From: Xylanibacillus composti | GTDB lineage: Bacteria; Bacillota; Bacilli; Paenibacillales; K13 | Length of the DNA stretch: 64,000 nucleotides | Direction of reading: 5' to 3' | Assembly (NCBI RefSeq): GCF_018403685.1 | Contig: NZ_BOVK01000051.1 | Coordinates: 1-64,000, forward strand | Part shown: piece by piece, positions 17,955-26,374 of the stretch | Position numbering within the stretch: position 1 is the first letter of the stretch | Layout: each line of letters begins with the position of its first letter | Program-made: the position numbers and the translations under genes | Notes under the pieces: model-generated | What the model was told of the DNA's origin: nothing | The model's database searches: none | Seen by the model: the letters and a program-made list of their open reading frames with translations, nothing else

Positions 17955-19517
17955 TTATTTGCTGGCTTGCCATGCCGCGTTGAATTCTTCAATCATCTTG
18001 TCGCCGCCCTGGCTTCTCCAGTTGTCAACGGCCTGCTGGAATCCATCCCGGTCAATATCGCCAAGGATGTATCTGAAGGTCGCGTCATTGATAAGCTCCT
18101 GCAGGCGAATGCCGCTTTCCGCATACGTAGCCGAATCCAGAGAAGCAGTTGGGTCCAGAATGAGATGCTGGTCCATCTCCAGAATCAATTGTTCCACTTT
18201 CACGCGCGGCTCCAGCTCATGATAGCCGTCGTAGCGCCCATTCGTTTCCGGCTCGCCGATAAGGCTGTCCTTATAACCCTTTACTTCGCGGGCAATGAGA
18301 TCGGCCTTGTCAAGATATTCCTTCGCTCCGCCGTCGACCACTTCATAGTGCTCGCCCTCGATGCCCCAGTACATGAGGTTCGCCAGTTCCGCTGTCATCT
18401 GCTTGTCGAAGAAACCTAGAATGTCTCTCAGCTCCTCCTCGGTTTCGATCGCGCTCTTCGGGAACATAATCAGATTGCCGTACCCTGGAATGGTCCACAT
18501 GCCGAAGTCGCCGTTTGGTCCTTCAATGATTGCAGCTACGTCTAATTCCATGTCCGGGAAATTTTTCTTCGTTTCGCTGTACAGCACATTCACATCCTGC
18601 AAAGAACCGACGTACATCCCAGCCGTACCGTTATAGAACAGGTTGCGCTGGTCTTCCTTGCTCGTCACCGGGAATTCCTTGTTCATGTAACCGTTCGAAT
18701 GAACCTGCTTCATCCAATCCATCGCTTCAAAGTACTCGTCGAACATAAATTCCGGCAGCAGCTGCCCGTCCTTCTCGCCCCAGTTGTTCGGCGCATTGAA
18801 CCAGGAAGTCACGGTTTTGAATGCGCCGTATACGAGATCCTCGCGATCCGCCAAGCCAATCGTATCGTTCTGGTTGTTGCCGTCCGGATCATCTTCAGTA
18901 AAGGCGCGCAGCATTTCGTAAACATCATCTACATTTTTCGGTTCCTTCAACCCCAGATTGTCCGCCCAATCCTTGCGGTAGATAATGCCTTGACGCGCCA
19001 GCGGCCGTCCCAGATACAGTGTGTAGATCTTGCCGTCAACCTTCGTGTTCTCCAATATAGAGTCCTTCAGCTTGCTCAATCCCTCGAACTCCTGCAGGTA
19101 CGGTCCAATTTCCCAGAATTGGCCGTCGCGCATCGCTTCCTTGTATTGTGTGAAGGTATTCTGGTTTTTCATATACACAACTTGCGGCAAGGAATTCGTG
19201 GCGAACGCCGCATTCAGCTTCTCCTCATAGTTGCCGTCCGGCACCCATTGGAAGGTGAGCTCCGTGTTCGTCATTTCTTCAATCAGCAGCTCCAGACGAT
19301 CAGAAGGGACTTCCTTCTCCTTCATGGGAAGCATGATTTCAATTTGTACCGGATCGTTCGACGCTTCGTTTCCACCCGCGTTCGCATCGCTGCCAGTGTT
19401 CCCCGTATTCCCGTCATTCGACGCGCTGTTATTCCCATTGCTGGCGCATCCGGCAAATACGGATAGAGTGAGTGCCATGACGCATAGAAGAATAAACCAT
19501 TTTTTCTTGTTACCCAT
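17955..19517 (-). CDS. Extracellular solute-binding lipoprotein (LplA-like), first paralogue
   Basis: The substrate-capturing lipoprotein of the CUT1 importer (520 aa). It has a lipoprotein signal with lipobox VFAGC (Cys ~24), a Ser/Asn/Gly-rich spacer to residue ~50 and a family-1/LplA-type binding fold with the conserved ARQGIIYRKDWADNLGL segment. The ATG follows TTGGAGG. A perfect cre site lies ~20 nt upstream. It heads the operon running through the two permeases, the helical protein, the cupin and GH28. A full-length paralogue is encoded next door. Confidence 0.93.
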   Translation of the reverse strand: MGNKKKWFILLCVMALTLSVFAGCASNGNNSASNDGNTGNTGSDANAGGNEASNDPVQIEIMLPMKEKEVPSDRLELLIEEMTNTELTFQWVPDGNYEEKLNAAFATNSLPQVVYMKNQNTFTQYKEAMRDGQFWEIGPYLQEFEGLSKLKDSILENTKVDGKIYTLYLGRPLARQGIIYRKDWADNLGLKEPKNVDDVYEMLRAFTEDDPDGNNQNDTIGLADREDLVYGAFKTVTSWFNAPNNWGEKDGQLLPEFMFDEYFEAMDWMKQVHSNGYMNKEFPVTSKEDQRNLFYNGTAGMYVGSLQDVNVLYSETKKNFPDMELDVAAIIEGPNGDFGMWTIPGYGNLIMFPKSAIETEEELRDILGFFDKQMTAELANLMYWGIEGEHYEVVDGGAKEYLDKADLIAREVKGYKDSLIGEPETNGRYDGYHELEPRVKVEQLILEMDQHLILDPTASLDSATYAESGIRLQELINDATFRYILGDIDRDGFQQAVDNWRSQGGDKMIEEFNAAWQASK

Positions 19518-19536
19518 TGTTCGACCTCCAATTTTA

Positions 19537-19550
19537 TGATATCGCTTTCA
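19537..19550 (-). promoter_or_regulatory. cre site (CcpA operator) upstream of the binding-protein operon
   Basis: TGAAAGCGATATCA on the minus strand fits the cre consensus TGWAANCGNTNWCA at every defined position. It lies between the promoter region and the start codon, where CcpA binding would repress the pectin importer when preferred sugars are present. Confidence 0.75.
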
Positions 19551-19728
19551 CAGCCATCATAAGGGGGAGCCGAACGTTACGTACATAATCCTGAACTCAC
19601 CTGGATTGGCAGCAAACCAGGCCGCATAAGGATTTCCCGACATCCTTCGTCATGAATCTGACCTAATGATTATGGTCTTTATATTCGATTCTTCGAATCC
19701 GCAGATGAATCCCGGCTGTTGCGCCAAC

Positions 19729-19765
19729 AAAAAAATGCCCTCTAGTCTTCGCAGACTTAGAGGGC
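19729..19765 (-). terminator. Rho-independent terminator after the second binding-protein gene
   Basis: On the minus strand the stem GCCCTCTAAGTCT / AGACTAGAGGGC (one bulged A, loop GCGA) is followed by ATTTTTTTG. It separates the regulator/binding-protein transcript from the downstream transporter operon, which therefore needs its own promoter. Confidence 0.88.
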
Positions 19766-19794
19766 AGAAAGATGCCACTTTCAACTAGCGACAT

Positions 19795-21303
19795 TCATTT
19801 GTACTTGTGCATGCGATAAGCCCGGTTGTATTCCTGCATGACCTGCTCGCCTCCTTGCTCTAGCCATGCCTGGATGGCGGCATCGAACCCAGCGGCATCA
19901 ATCTCGCCCAATATATATTCATACGTGGCGTTGGTGATAATCTCTTGAAGGAGCGTCCCCTTCTCTACATCCGTCGGCGAATAGAGCGGATTAGTCGGAT
20001 CATGGATCAGGAATTGTTCATTCTCATGAATCAGCGCTTCCGCCTTGACCGCAGCAGGCACGGTACGGCTCGCCTCGTAACGTCCGTTCGTCTCCGGCTC
20101 GCCTATCAGCAGACCGCGATAATTGCGAACCTCCTGATCGATCAAATCGTGATCCTCGATCTCCTTCGCCTTGCCATTCTCCACCGTATAATGTCTGTTC
20201 TCGATCCCCCAGAACATCAAGTTGGCAATCTTCGGCGTCATGGTCGCATCGTAAAAGGTTAAAATACGCCGCAGCTCTTCCTCAGACCGCACCGATTCCT
20301 TGGGGAACAGAAGAACATTCCCGTAGCCGGGAATCGACCATATGCCGTACCCGCCGTCAGGTCCGGCTATCAGGTTCTGCACATCCAGCAACGCATTCGT
20401 GTCATGCCGGGCTAGCTCCTGTTGCAGCCGCTGCACATCCTCCAATGAACCGATGTACACGCCGGCCTTGCCCTGCACGAATAAATCCCATTGGTTGTCC
20501 TTGCTCGTCAGCGGGAAATCGGCATTCATGTACCCGTTCTGCACGAGCATACGGAAATAGTCCATCGTCTCCCGATAGGCCGGAAACATGAACTCGGGCA
20601 GCAGCCTGCCGTCCTGCATGCCCCAATAATTCGGCGTTCCGAAATACGAAGCGACCGTCTTGAACGCGCCGTAGACCAGATCGTTCCGATCACTGAGACC
20701 AATGGTGTCCGCCAGCCCGTTGCCGTCCGGGTCCTCCTCTGTAAATTGCCGCAGCATTTCATACAGCTCATCGACATTGCCTGGCGCATCCAAACCAAGT
20801 CTGTCCGCCCAGTCCTGACGATAGATAACACCTTGCCGGGCTAGCGGACGGCCCAGATACAGCGCATAAATCTTGCCATTCACTTCCGTATTGGCCAGAA
20901 TGCCGGGCTTTAGCTTGCCGAGATGCTCGTACTCGTGCAGATAAGGCCCGATTTCCCAAAAGTGCTCCTCGTAAATCAATTCCTTGATGTGCTGAAAGGT
21001 CGATTGGTTTTTCAGGTAGACGACTTGCGGAAGCGTTCGCGTAGAGAAGGAGCTGTTCAGCTTGTCGACATAAGCCTCAATCGGCACCCAGGTAATATCC
21101 AGATCTGTCTCTGTCTCCTCCTCAATCAGCGACAAGAGCATGTCAGAAGGAGGCTCCCGGGTGAACAAATTGGCCATGATGCTGATCGTTGCCCGATCAG
21201 CTGTTCCGCCAGCCCGCGGATCCGGAACGTCCGCGCGGCTGCAGGCGGCAGCACTCCATACAAGCAAGATGCAAATCAGCGCAATCAACGGCCTTCTGTA
21301 CAT
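19795..21303 (-). CDS. Extracellular solute-binding lipoprotein (LplA-like), second paralogue
   Basis: A 502-aa lipoprotein with lipobox SAAAC (Cys ~21). It is colinear with the protein at 17955-19517 and shares long blocks such as ARQGVIYRQDWADRLGL and IGLSDRNDLVYGAFKTV. The start is the ATG at 21303, placed by GGAAGGGGG seven nt upstream. It directly follows the membrane AraC regulator (29-nt gap) and ends at its own terminator, so it is cotranscribed with the regulator, not with the permeases. It may be a second-specificity binding protein or a sensory partner of the regulator. Confidence 0.9.
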   Translation of the reverse strand: MYRRPLIALICILLVWSAAACSRADVPDPRAGGTADRATISIMANLFTREPPSDMLLSLIEEETETDLDITWVPIEAYVDKLNSSFSTRTLPQVVYLKNQSTFQHIKELIYEEHFWEIGPYLHEYEHLGKLKPGILANTEVNGKIYALYLGRPLARQGVIYRQDWADRLGLDAPGNVDELYEMLRQFTEEDPDGNGLADTIGLSDRNDLVYGAFKTVASYFGTPNYWGMQDGRLLPEFMFPAYRETMDYFRMLVQNGYMNADFPLTSKDNQWDLFVQGKAGVYIGSLEDVQRLQQELARHDTNALLDVQNLIAGPDGGYGIWSIPGYGNVLLFPKESVRSEEELRRILTFYDATMTPKIANLMFWGIENRHYTVENGKAKEIEDHDLIDQEVRNYRGLLIGEPETNGRYEASRTVPAAVKAEALIHENEQFLIHDPTNPLYSPTDVEKGTLLQEIITNATYEYILGEIDAAGFDAAIQAWLEQGGEQVMQEYNRAYRMHKYK

Positions 21304-21332
21304 GAGCGGTCCCCCTTCCATTCGTTCTCCCT

Positions 21333-23633
21333 TTATACGGATTCCTTGTACTTCTCACGATATAGGCCTGGCGTCATTCCTTCCAGCTTCCGGAAAGAAC
21401 GGATGAAATTTTGCGGATTATTGTATTTGAGCTTCTCCGCGATTTCCCGGATCGTCATATTGGTCTCTATCAGCCAACTCTTGGCCATCGCCAATCGGTA
21501 ATTGGTCAAGTATTCGCTGAAGGTTAAACCTGTTTCCTTCTTGAAGACGCTGCTTAAGTAATTGGCATTATAGTGCAGCTTGGAGGCGCATTCCTCGAGC
21601 GTGATCTCTGTGTCATAGTACTGCTGAATCATGTCGATGATTTGCTCGGAGATCGTATGATACTGGGAATCGCGCCGATCGCTGAATACCTGCAGCAGCG
21701 GAAGGATCACCTTGTCCTTGAACCATTCTTCGATCTCTTCCCGCATATGAAGCGACAGCAGCTCCTCATAGAACGAGCTGCCATACGCCCCCGTCTGCTC
21801 ATAGCTGATCCCTGCCTCCTGCTGGGTGACCAGCAGCTTGTTCAGCAAGCGCATGATGGACACCTGGTACTCCTGCGGAGAACGCGCACGCTCGAACGCT
21901 TTATCCATCCAAACCCGCAGCTGCTTGAGCGCTTCATCCCTGTCGGCGATCTTGATCGCATCAACCAATTCCAGCTCGGCCTGCGCAGGGTAGTAGTAGA
22001 GCATCGAATGCTTGCCGGCATTCAGATTGCGGAACGGAATGATCACGCCTTTGCCCAGCAGCATGCGATGCTTCAGCGCTTCCATTCCTTCCTGATAGGC
22101 ACGCGGCGCCTTCTTCACGGCATGAAACGGCAGGCTGATGCCTATGCTGACAGATAAGCCCAAGTATTCCTGGATGTGCGCTTGCAGCTGCTCCGTTACC
22201 TGGTATACATAATCATTCATCCACCCGTCCGCGTCTTTCTCCGTACCCAGCAGAAGCACCAGCGTATGATCCAGCCACACGGTAGGCAGGCGCTGCTCGT
22301 TCGGCACAGTCTCCTCCACGATATTGGATACCGCGAATGCAAGCAGCTCCATGTCCGCCAGATCGTAGCGCGTGTTCTCCAGCGTATCGATCTGCAGCGT
22401 CAGCACCGACATGGTTCTCCAAGAGGTCGCCGCCCGGTCAAGACCGAAGTAGGCCAAACGCTCTGTCAGCTCCCCTGCCCGAATGGCGCCGGTGAACAGG
22501 CGGTTCAGAAACAGCGTGCGGATTTGCTGCGTATGGTCCTTGATCTCGGACTCCATGCGCGAATGCGAGGAGAACAGCGTGCGGATATGCTCCTCGATGA
22601 TCTGCAGCTCATTTTTGGACTTGCGGGTTTCCTCGCTGCCGTTCTCCGTTATAAATTGCAGCAGCTTGTGCACAGGCGAATATAAGCGCTTGCTGGACAG
22701 CCAGACAAAGCAGACCGAAACCGCAATGATAATCATGCTGATCGCAAAGGTAAAGAGACCAATCTCCTTCGATTCACGCGTCAGTTCGTCAATGGACACG
22801 ACGGACAAGTACGTCCAATGATTGAATTCAGACTGGTAATAGGTCACCGTGTACGGATGGTTCTCATACAGCACGCGGTACTGGCCCGACTCCCCTGCCC
22901 ATTCTGCATGATCACGGAAATAGCCGGTATCGCGCAGGGACTTGCCTATCCACACAGGATCGCTGTGGGCGATAATGCGGTTCGACGCATCCGCGATCAT
23001 GACTTCCTTGCTCTCTTCCGCCTGAATGAGCGCTGCAATGGCGCAGGCCGGTATATTCGCAAATGCAAGCGCTTTCTTATTTGCTTTGCGAACAGGGAGC
23101 TTTTTGACCAAGCTGACGGTATACGCACAGTTCGAATTTGAGATTTTATCCCGGAACTGTTGATTGTCCAGCAGCACCCAGGCGGAGCTTTGCTCTAATG
23201 CAAAAAACGCCGCGAACTGCTGGTGGTCCGCGTGCTCATCCATTCGGTACAGGCCCGAGTTTTTGATCAGCCAGTTTTGCTCGGCATTCAGCAGAACCAC
23301 ATCTTCCACCTTCGTATCGAACGCCTGCAAGTGGCTAATTTCCTTGCGCAAATCATTGTAAATTCTGAAATCGCTTGCACGTAGAGGCGTGCGCAAAACG
23401 TCCGCCATGATTGTGGAATCGACCAAGTTCGTCAGCGTATGATTGACCGTCATGAGGATTTGCTCAATGTTCGAATTGACTTGTTTGATAAATTGCATTT
23501 CTCCGACGTTCACCTGCTTTTGCACTTGGCTCGACGAACGGATGTAGGAGAAAGTGCCCACGAAGACAACCGGGAGGATGCTGATCAAACAGCCGAATAC
23601 GATCATTTTTGTCAACAAGCTTCTGCTCTGCAA
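21333..23633 (-). CDS. Membrane-anchored AraC-family regulator with extracytoplasmic sensor
   Basis: A single-protein sensor-regulator (about 766 aa) of the type common beside Paenibacillus CUT1 operons. Helix 1 (SILPVVFVGTFSYI region) and helix 2 (FTFAISMIIIAVSVCFVWL, about residues 290-310) bracket a Cache-like extracellular domain. A long cytoplasmic linker follows, then a C-terminal AraC DNA-binding domain with YYDTEITLEECASKLHYN and AEKLKYNNPQNFIRSFRK. The start is taken as TTG at 23633, because AAAGGGGG lies 8 nt upstream; a GTG at 23657 precedes that site. It probably senses the bound or free pectin sugar and activates the adjacent operons. Confidence 0.9.
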   Translation of the reverse strand: MQSRSLLTKMIVFGCLISILPVVFVGTFSYIRSSSQVQKQVNVGEMQFIKQVNSNIEQILMTVNHTLTNLVDSTIMADVLRTPLRASDFRIYNDLRKEISHLQAFDTKVEDVVLLNAEQNWLIKNSGLYRMDEHADHQQFAAFFALEQSSAWVLLDNQQFRDKISNSNCAYTVSLVKKLPVRKANKKALAFANIPACAIAALIQAEESKEVMIADASNRIIAHSDPVWIGKSLRDTGYFRDHAEWAGESGQYRVLYENHPYTVTYYQSEFNHWTYLSVVSIDELTRESKEIGLFTFAISMIIIAVSVCFVWLSSKRLYSPVHKLLQFITENGSEETRKSKNELQIIEEHIRTLFSSHSRMESEIKDHTQQIRTLFLNRLFTGAIRAGELTERLAYFGLDRAATSWRTMSVLTLQIDTLENTRYDLADMELLAFAVSNIVEETVPNEQRLPTVWLDHTLVLLLGTEKDADGWMNDYVYQVTEQLQAHIQEYLGLSVSIGISLPFHAVKKAPRAYQEGMEALKHRMLLGKGVIIPFRNLNAGKHSMLYYYPAQAELELVDAIKIADRDEALKQLRVWMDKAFERARSPQEYQVSIMRLLNKLLVTQQEAGISYEQTGAYGSSFYEELLSLHMREEIEEWFKDKVILPLLQVFSDRRDSQYHTISEQIIDMIQQYYDTEITLEECASKLHYNANYLSSVFKKETGLTFSEYLTNYRLAMAKSWLIETNMTIREIAEKLKYNNPQNFIRSFRKLEGMTPGLYREKYKESV

Positions 23634-23783
23634 ATGACCATCCCCCTTTAGCCTCACAGACTTGCTTTCTCCATTATATTACCATGATTATACACATTGT
23701 TGCGCTCTTCTTTTTCTAATTTCGCATCGATTCATCAGGTTGCGATTGCCTGACGACCGCAGTCGATGCGCCTGCATCGGCTC

Positions 23784-24923
23784 CTAGTCAAGCTGCTGCT
23801 CCAGCTTCTCCATTTCCACACACGCCAGCACGAAAGCGCCTACGCCATGAAGGTCGTTCTCGCTTCGCGGTCTTGCGACATAGTGGGCATAGTCGCCAAC
23901 CCCTGTGCCAATACAAATGTCGGGCATGATGAGCCGGCCTGCGGCATCCCGGTACAGCTTGTCGAGCAGACCGCTGAAGCCCTTTCGGGCGTATCCCGCC
24001 ATACCATGATCCAGGAACCCCTGCCGAATGCCCTTGGCCAGCGTGTAGACGAACAGGCTGGAACACGAGGTTTCCAGCCAATTGTCCGGACGGTCGCCCT
24101 TGTCAACCACCTGATGCCAAAGGCCGGTGTGCGCATCCTGATAAGGGACAACCGCCTTCGCCAGCTCCTGCACTTCCTGTATAAGGGCGGGACGAGCTTG
24201 ATGGCCTTCCGGAAGCAGGTCAAGGAAATCGAGCAGCGCCAGCCCGATCCAACCGATCGCCCGTCCCCAAAATTCCGGCGCCCGGCCAGTATGCGGCTCA
24301 GCCCAAGGCATGCTTCGGCTCTCATCCCAGGCGTGATAATACAAGCCTGTCTGTTCGTCCTTCGTGTGCTTGCGCATGAGGCGCTCCTGCTCCAATACCA
24401 TCTCATAGAGGGCAGGGTCGTTATACTGCTTGGCATAGGACATAGCGAAAGCGCCGCCCATATACAAGCCGTCCAGCCACATCTGATACGGATATTTATC
24501 CTTGTGCCAGAAGCCGCCCTCCGAGGTGCGATTGAACGTCGGGAACAGGGCCAGCAGCTTTTCCGCCGCCCGCTTGTAGCGCGGGTCCGCGAACTCCCGA
24601 TCCAGCACGAACAGCAGCAGACCGGCTTGAATCGAATCCAGCTCGCTCTTCTCGCAGATGACATTCCCCTGCGGATCGACCAAGCTGTCCACGTAACCCT
24701 TGATGTAAGCGAGAAATTCCTTATCCCCCGTTTGCTCCCATATACGCTGCATGCTGAACAAAAATACGCCTTGGTGATAATGCCATTTGCCGGCTGGCGG
24801 AAGCTGCTCTGCTTGATAAGTCGCCATCAGCGCCCGGCATGCCTCCATCCCCCATTCCAGCGGGGACAGCCCTTCGACCTGCTGGCCCTGCACCGGTGAA
24901 GCCGGCTTCTGATCCGTATTCAT
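23784..24923 (-). CDS. GH105 unsaturated rhamnogalacturonyl hydrolase (YteR/YesR-like)
   Basis: This cytoplasmic enzyme removes the 4,5-unsaturated galacturonate left at the end of rhamnogalacturonan fragments by lyases. The 379-aa alpha/alpha barrel shows the family pattern KWHYHQGVFLFSM, the catalytic-Asp motif MWLDGLYMGG (about residue 145-155), AHTGLWHQVVD, LETSCSSLFVYTLAKG and GIGTGVGDYAHY-like DICIGTGVGDYAHY. GGGGAGGAAGAAGG precedes the ATG. It lies between the AraC regulator and the uronate genes. Its product could feed the KdgF-like cupin and then the KDG branch. Confidence 0.92.
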   Translation of the reverse strand: MNTDQKPASPVQGQQVEGLSPLEWGMEACRALMATYQAEQLPPAGKWHYHQGVFLFSMQRIWEQTGDKEFLAYIKGYVDSLVDPQGNVICEKSELDSIQAGLLLFVLDREFADPRYKRAAEKLLALFPTFNRTSEGGFWHKDKYPYQMWLDGLYMGGAFAMSYAKQYNDPALYEMVLEQERLMRKHTKDEQTGLYYHAWDESRSMPWAEPHTGRAPEFWGRAIGWIGLALLDFLDLLPEGHQARPALIQEVQELAKAVVPYQDAHTGLWHQVVDKGDRPDNWLETSCSSLFVYTLAKGIRQGFLDHGMAGYARKGFSGLLDKLYRDAAGRLIMPDICIGTGVGDYAHYVARPRSENDLHGVGAFVLACVEMEKLEQQLD

Positions 24924-25088
24924 CCTTCTTCCTCCCCTTGTAAAAGCTCTATAGCCCGAACCGGTATTCGTTGTATCGCATTGCCCGGCAGTTGTCTAAT
25001 CTTTTTCCTTTCAGATCATACAGCTATTACGAAATTCCGCATCGTCCACGAGTTTCAGCAAACTTATACCGCGAGGGGGGCCCTGCCC

Positions 25089-26357
25089 TTAAGAAGGAAC
25101 CTCGACCATGTCCTCGCGGCCGACGAAGCGCCAGAAATTGTTGCGGAACAGGTCACTGACATCGCGCTCGATTTCCTGCCGCTCGATCGTCCAGCCTGTA
25201 TCCAGCAGATCGCTGTACTTGTCAATCAGCACTTCCGCGATAATCGCCTTGGAATGCTTCCACTTGTAGATCAGTTGATCCAGCACCCGCGCGTCGGAAT
25301 GCTGCGGCACCATGCTCAACCCAACCAGCTCCGTGCGCATGCGGGTCATCTCCTCAATGATGACCGGGTTGTTCATAAACCACCAGCAGCCGAAGATCAT
25401 CAGATTGCGGAATTTGCGCGCCAGCACACAGAGCTCGTGCTGATTTTCCCGCGCCAGCATCGTCACGATAAATTTGTTGTCCGGGTAATGGGCAAGCAAG
25501 TGCTCAAGCGGCTCCAAGCTCGCCTTCGCCACGAAATCGCCTGCGTCGCCCAGCGCCGGATGAACTCGCTTCTTGACGCCGATCATCATGGCGAACGGAA
25601 GGCTTCTCTTCTTCGAGAGCGGCAGGATGCAGTCTCGCAAAATCCGGCCGCGATCCGACTCCTCCGGAAATGCAAACGCAGGCGGAAGAGAAACGGCCAT
25701 GTACAACGGCTTCATGCGGGCAATCCAATCGGACAGGAAGCGCTTCACCTCCTGAATCGATTGCTCCGTCCATGAGTCTTCCACTGCATAGCCCCACTCT
25801 CTGAGCCGATGCTTGGTGTCCGCATACTCATTCAGCAGCGGATCCAGCCGCAGCACTGCATGGAAACGGCCGTCAGTCTGCTCGCCATCCAGCCAGCGGG
25901 TCCGCTCGCGATCATCGAAGGGATCGTTCGTCATGACGACATGATCCACATTCGCCAGCTCCAGCACTTGATCCACTTGGCCGAATGCGTCCTGCCGGGC
26001 AAACGCCTCCCGAAAGGCTTGCAAATCTCTGGACGCGGTATCCAGACCGAAGCCTTGCAGGGTCGTCAACACGCCTCTGCATGCTTCACTGATCGGCGAG
26101 TGCTCGATAAACAGCTTGTTCCAGATGAGCTCCGCCTGCTCCTGCTTGCCGAGCTTCCAGAACTCCTCCACCGGGATGTCCGTCCAACGCATAACCTCAG
26201 CCACCAGATAGTGGTACGTCAACAGCTCATCCACTCCCCACAGCAGCAAATCGCCGAATTGAGGCGGGTACAAGTGAGTGTGCATATCCGTTACCTTTTG
26301 CCTCGCTACAATGTCTCTGACCGCTACGGCCAGCTCTTCCCGCGATTGAATGCCCAT
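25089..26357 (-). CDS. Uronate isomerase-like protein (UxaC family)
   Basis: Probably converts D-galacturonate to D-tagaturonate (and/or D-glucuronate to D-fructuronate). The 422-aa protein belongs to the amidohydrolase-fold uronate isomerases: metal-binding TDMHTHLYPPQF near residue 25, TYHYLVAEVMRW, VVMTNDPFDDRERT, ARENQHELCVLARKFRNLMIFGCWWFMNNP, and VPQHSDARVL. It is somewhat shorter and more divergent than E. coli UxaC (~470 aa). The start is the ATG at 26357 after GGGAGGA; the ATG at 26378 overlaps the upstream stop. It is 17 nt behind the UxaE-like gene, hence an operon. Confidence 0.82.
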   Translation of the reverse strand: MGIQSREELAVAVRDIVARQKVTDMHTHLYPPQFGDLLLWGVDELLTYHYLVAEVMRWTDIPVEEFWKLGKQEQAELIWNKLFIEHSPISEACRGVLTTLQGFGLDTASRDLQAFREAFARQDAFGQVDQVLELANVDHVVMTNDPFDDRERTRWLDGEQTDGRFHAVLRLDPLLNEYADTKHRLREWGYAVEDSWTEQSIQEVKRFLSDWIARMKPLYMAVSLPPAFAFPEESDRGRILRDCILPLSKKRSLPFAMMIGVKKRVHPALGDAGDFVAKASLEPLEHLLAHYPDNKFIVTMLARENQHELCVLARKFRNLMIFGCWWFMNNPVIIEEMTRMRTELVGLSMVPQHSDARVLDQLIYKWKHSKAIIAEVLIDKYSDLLDTGWTIERQEIERDVSDLFRNNFWRFVGREDMVEVPS

Positions 26358-26374
26358 GCCATGTTCCTCCCTCG

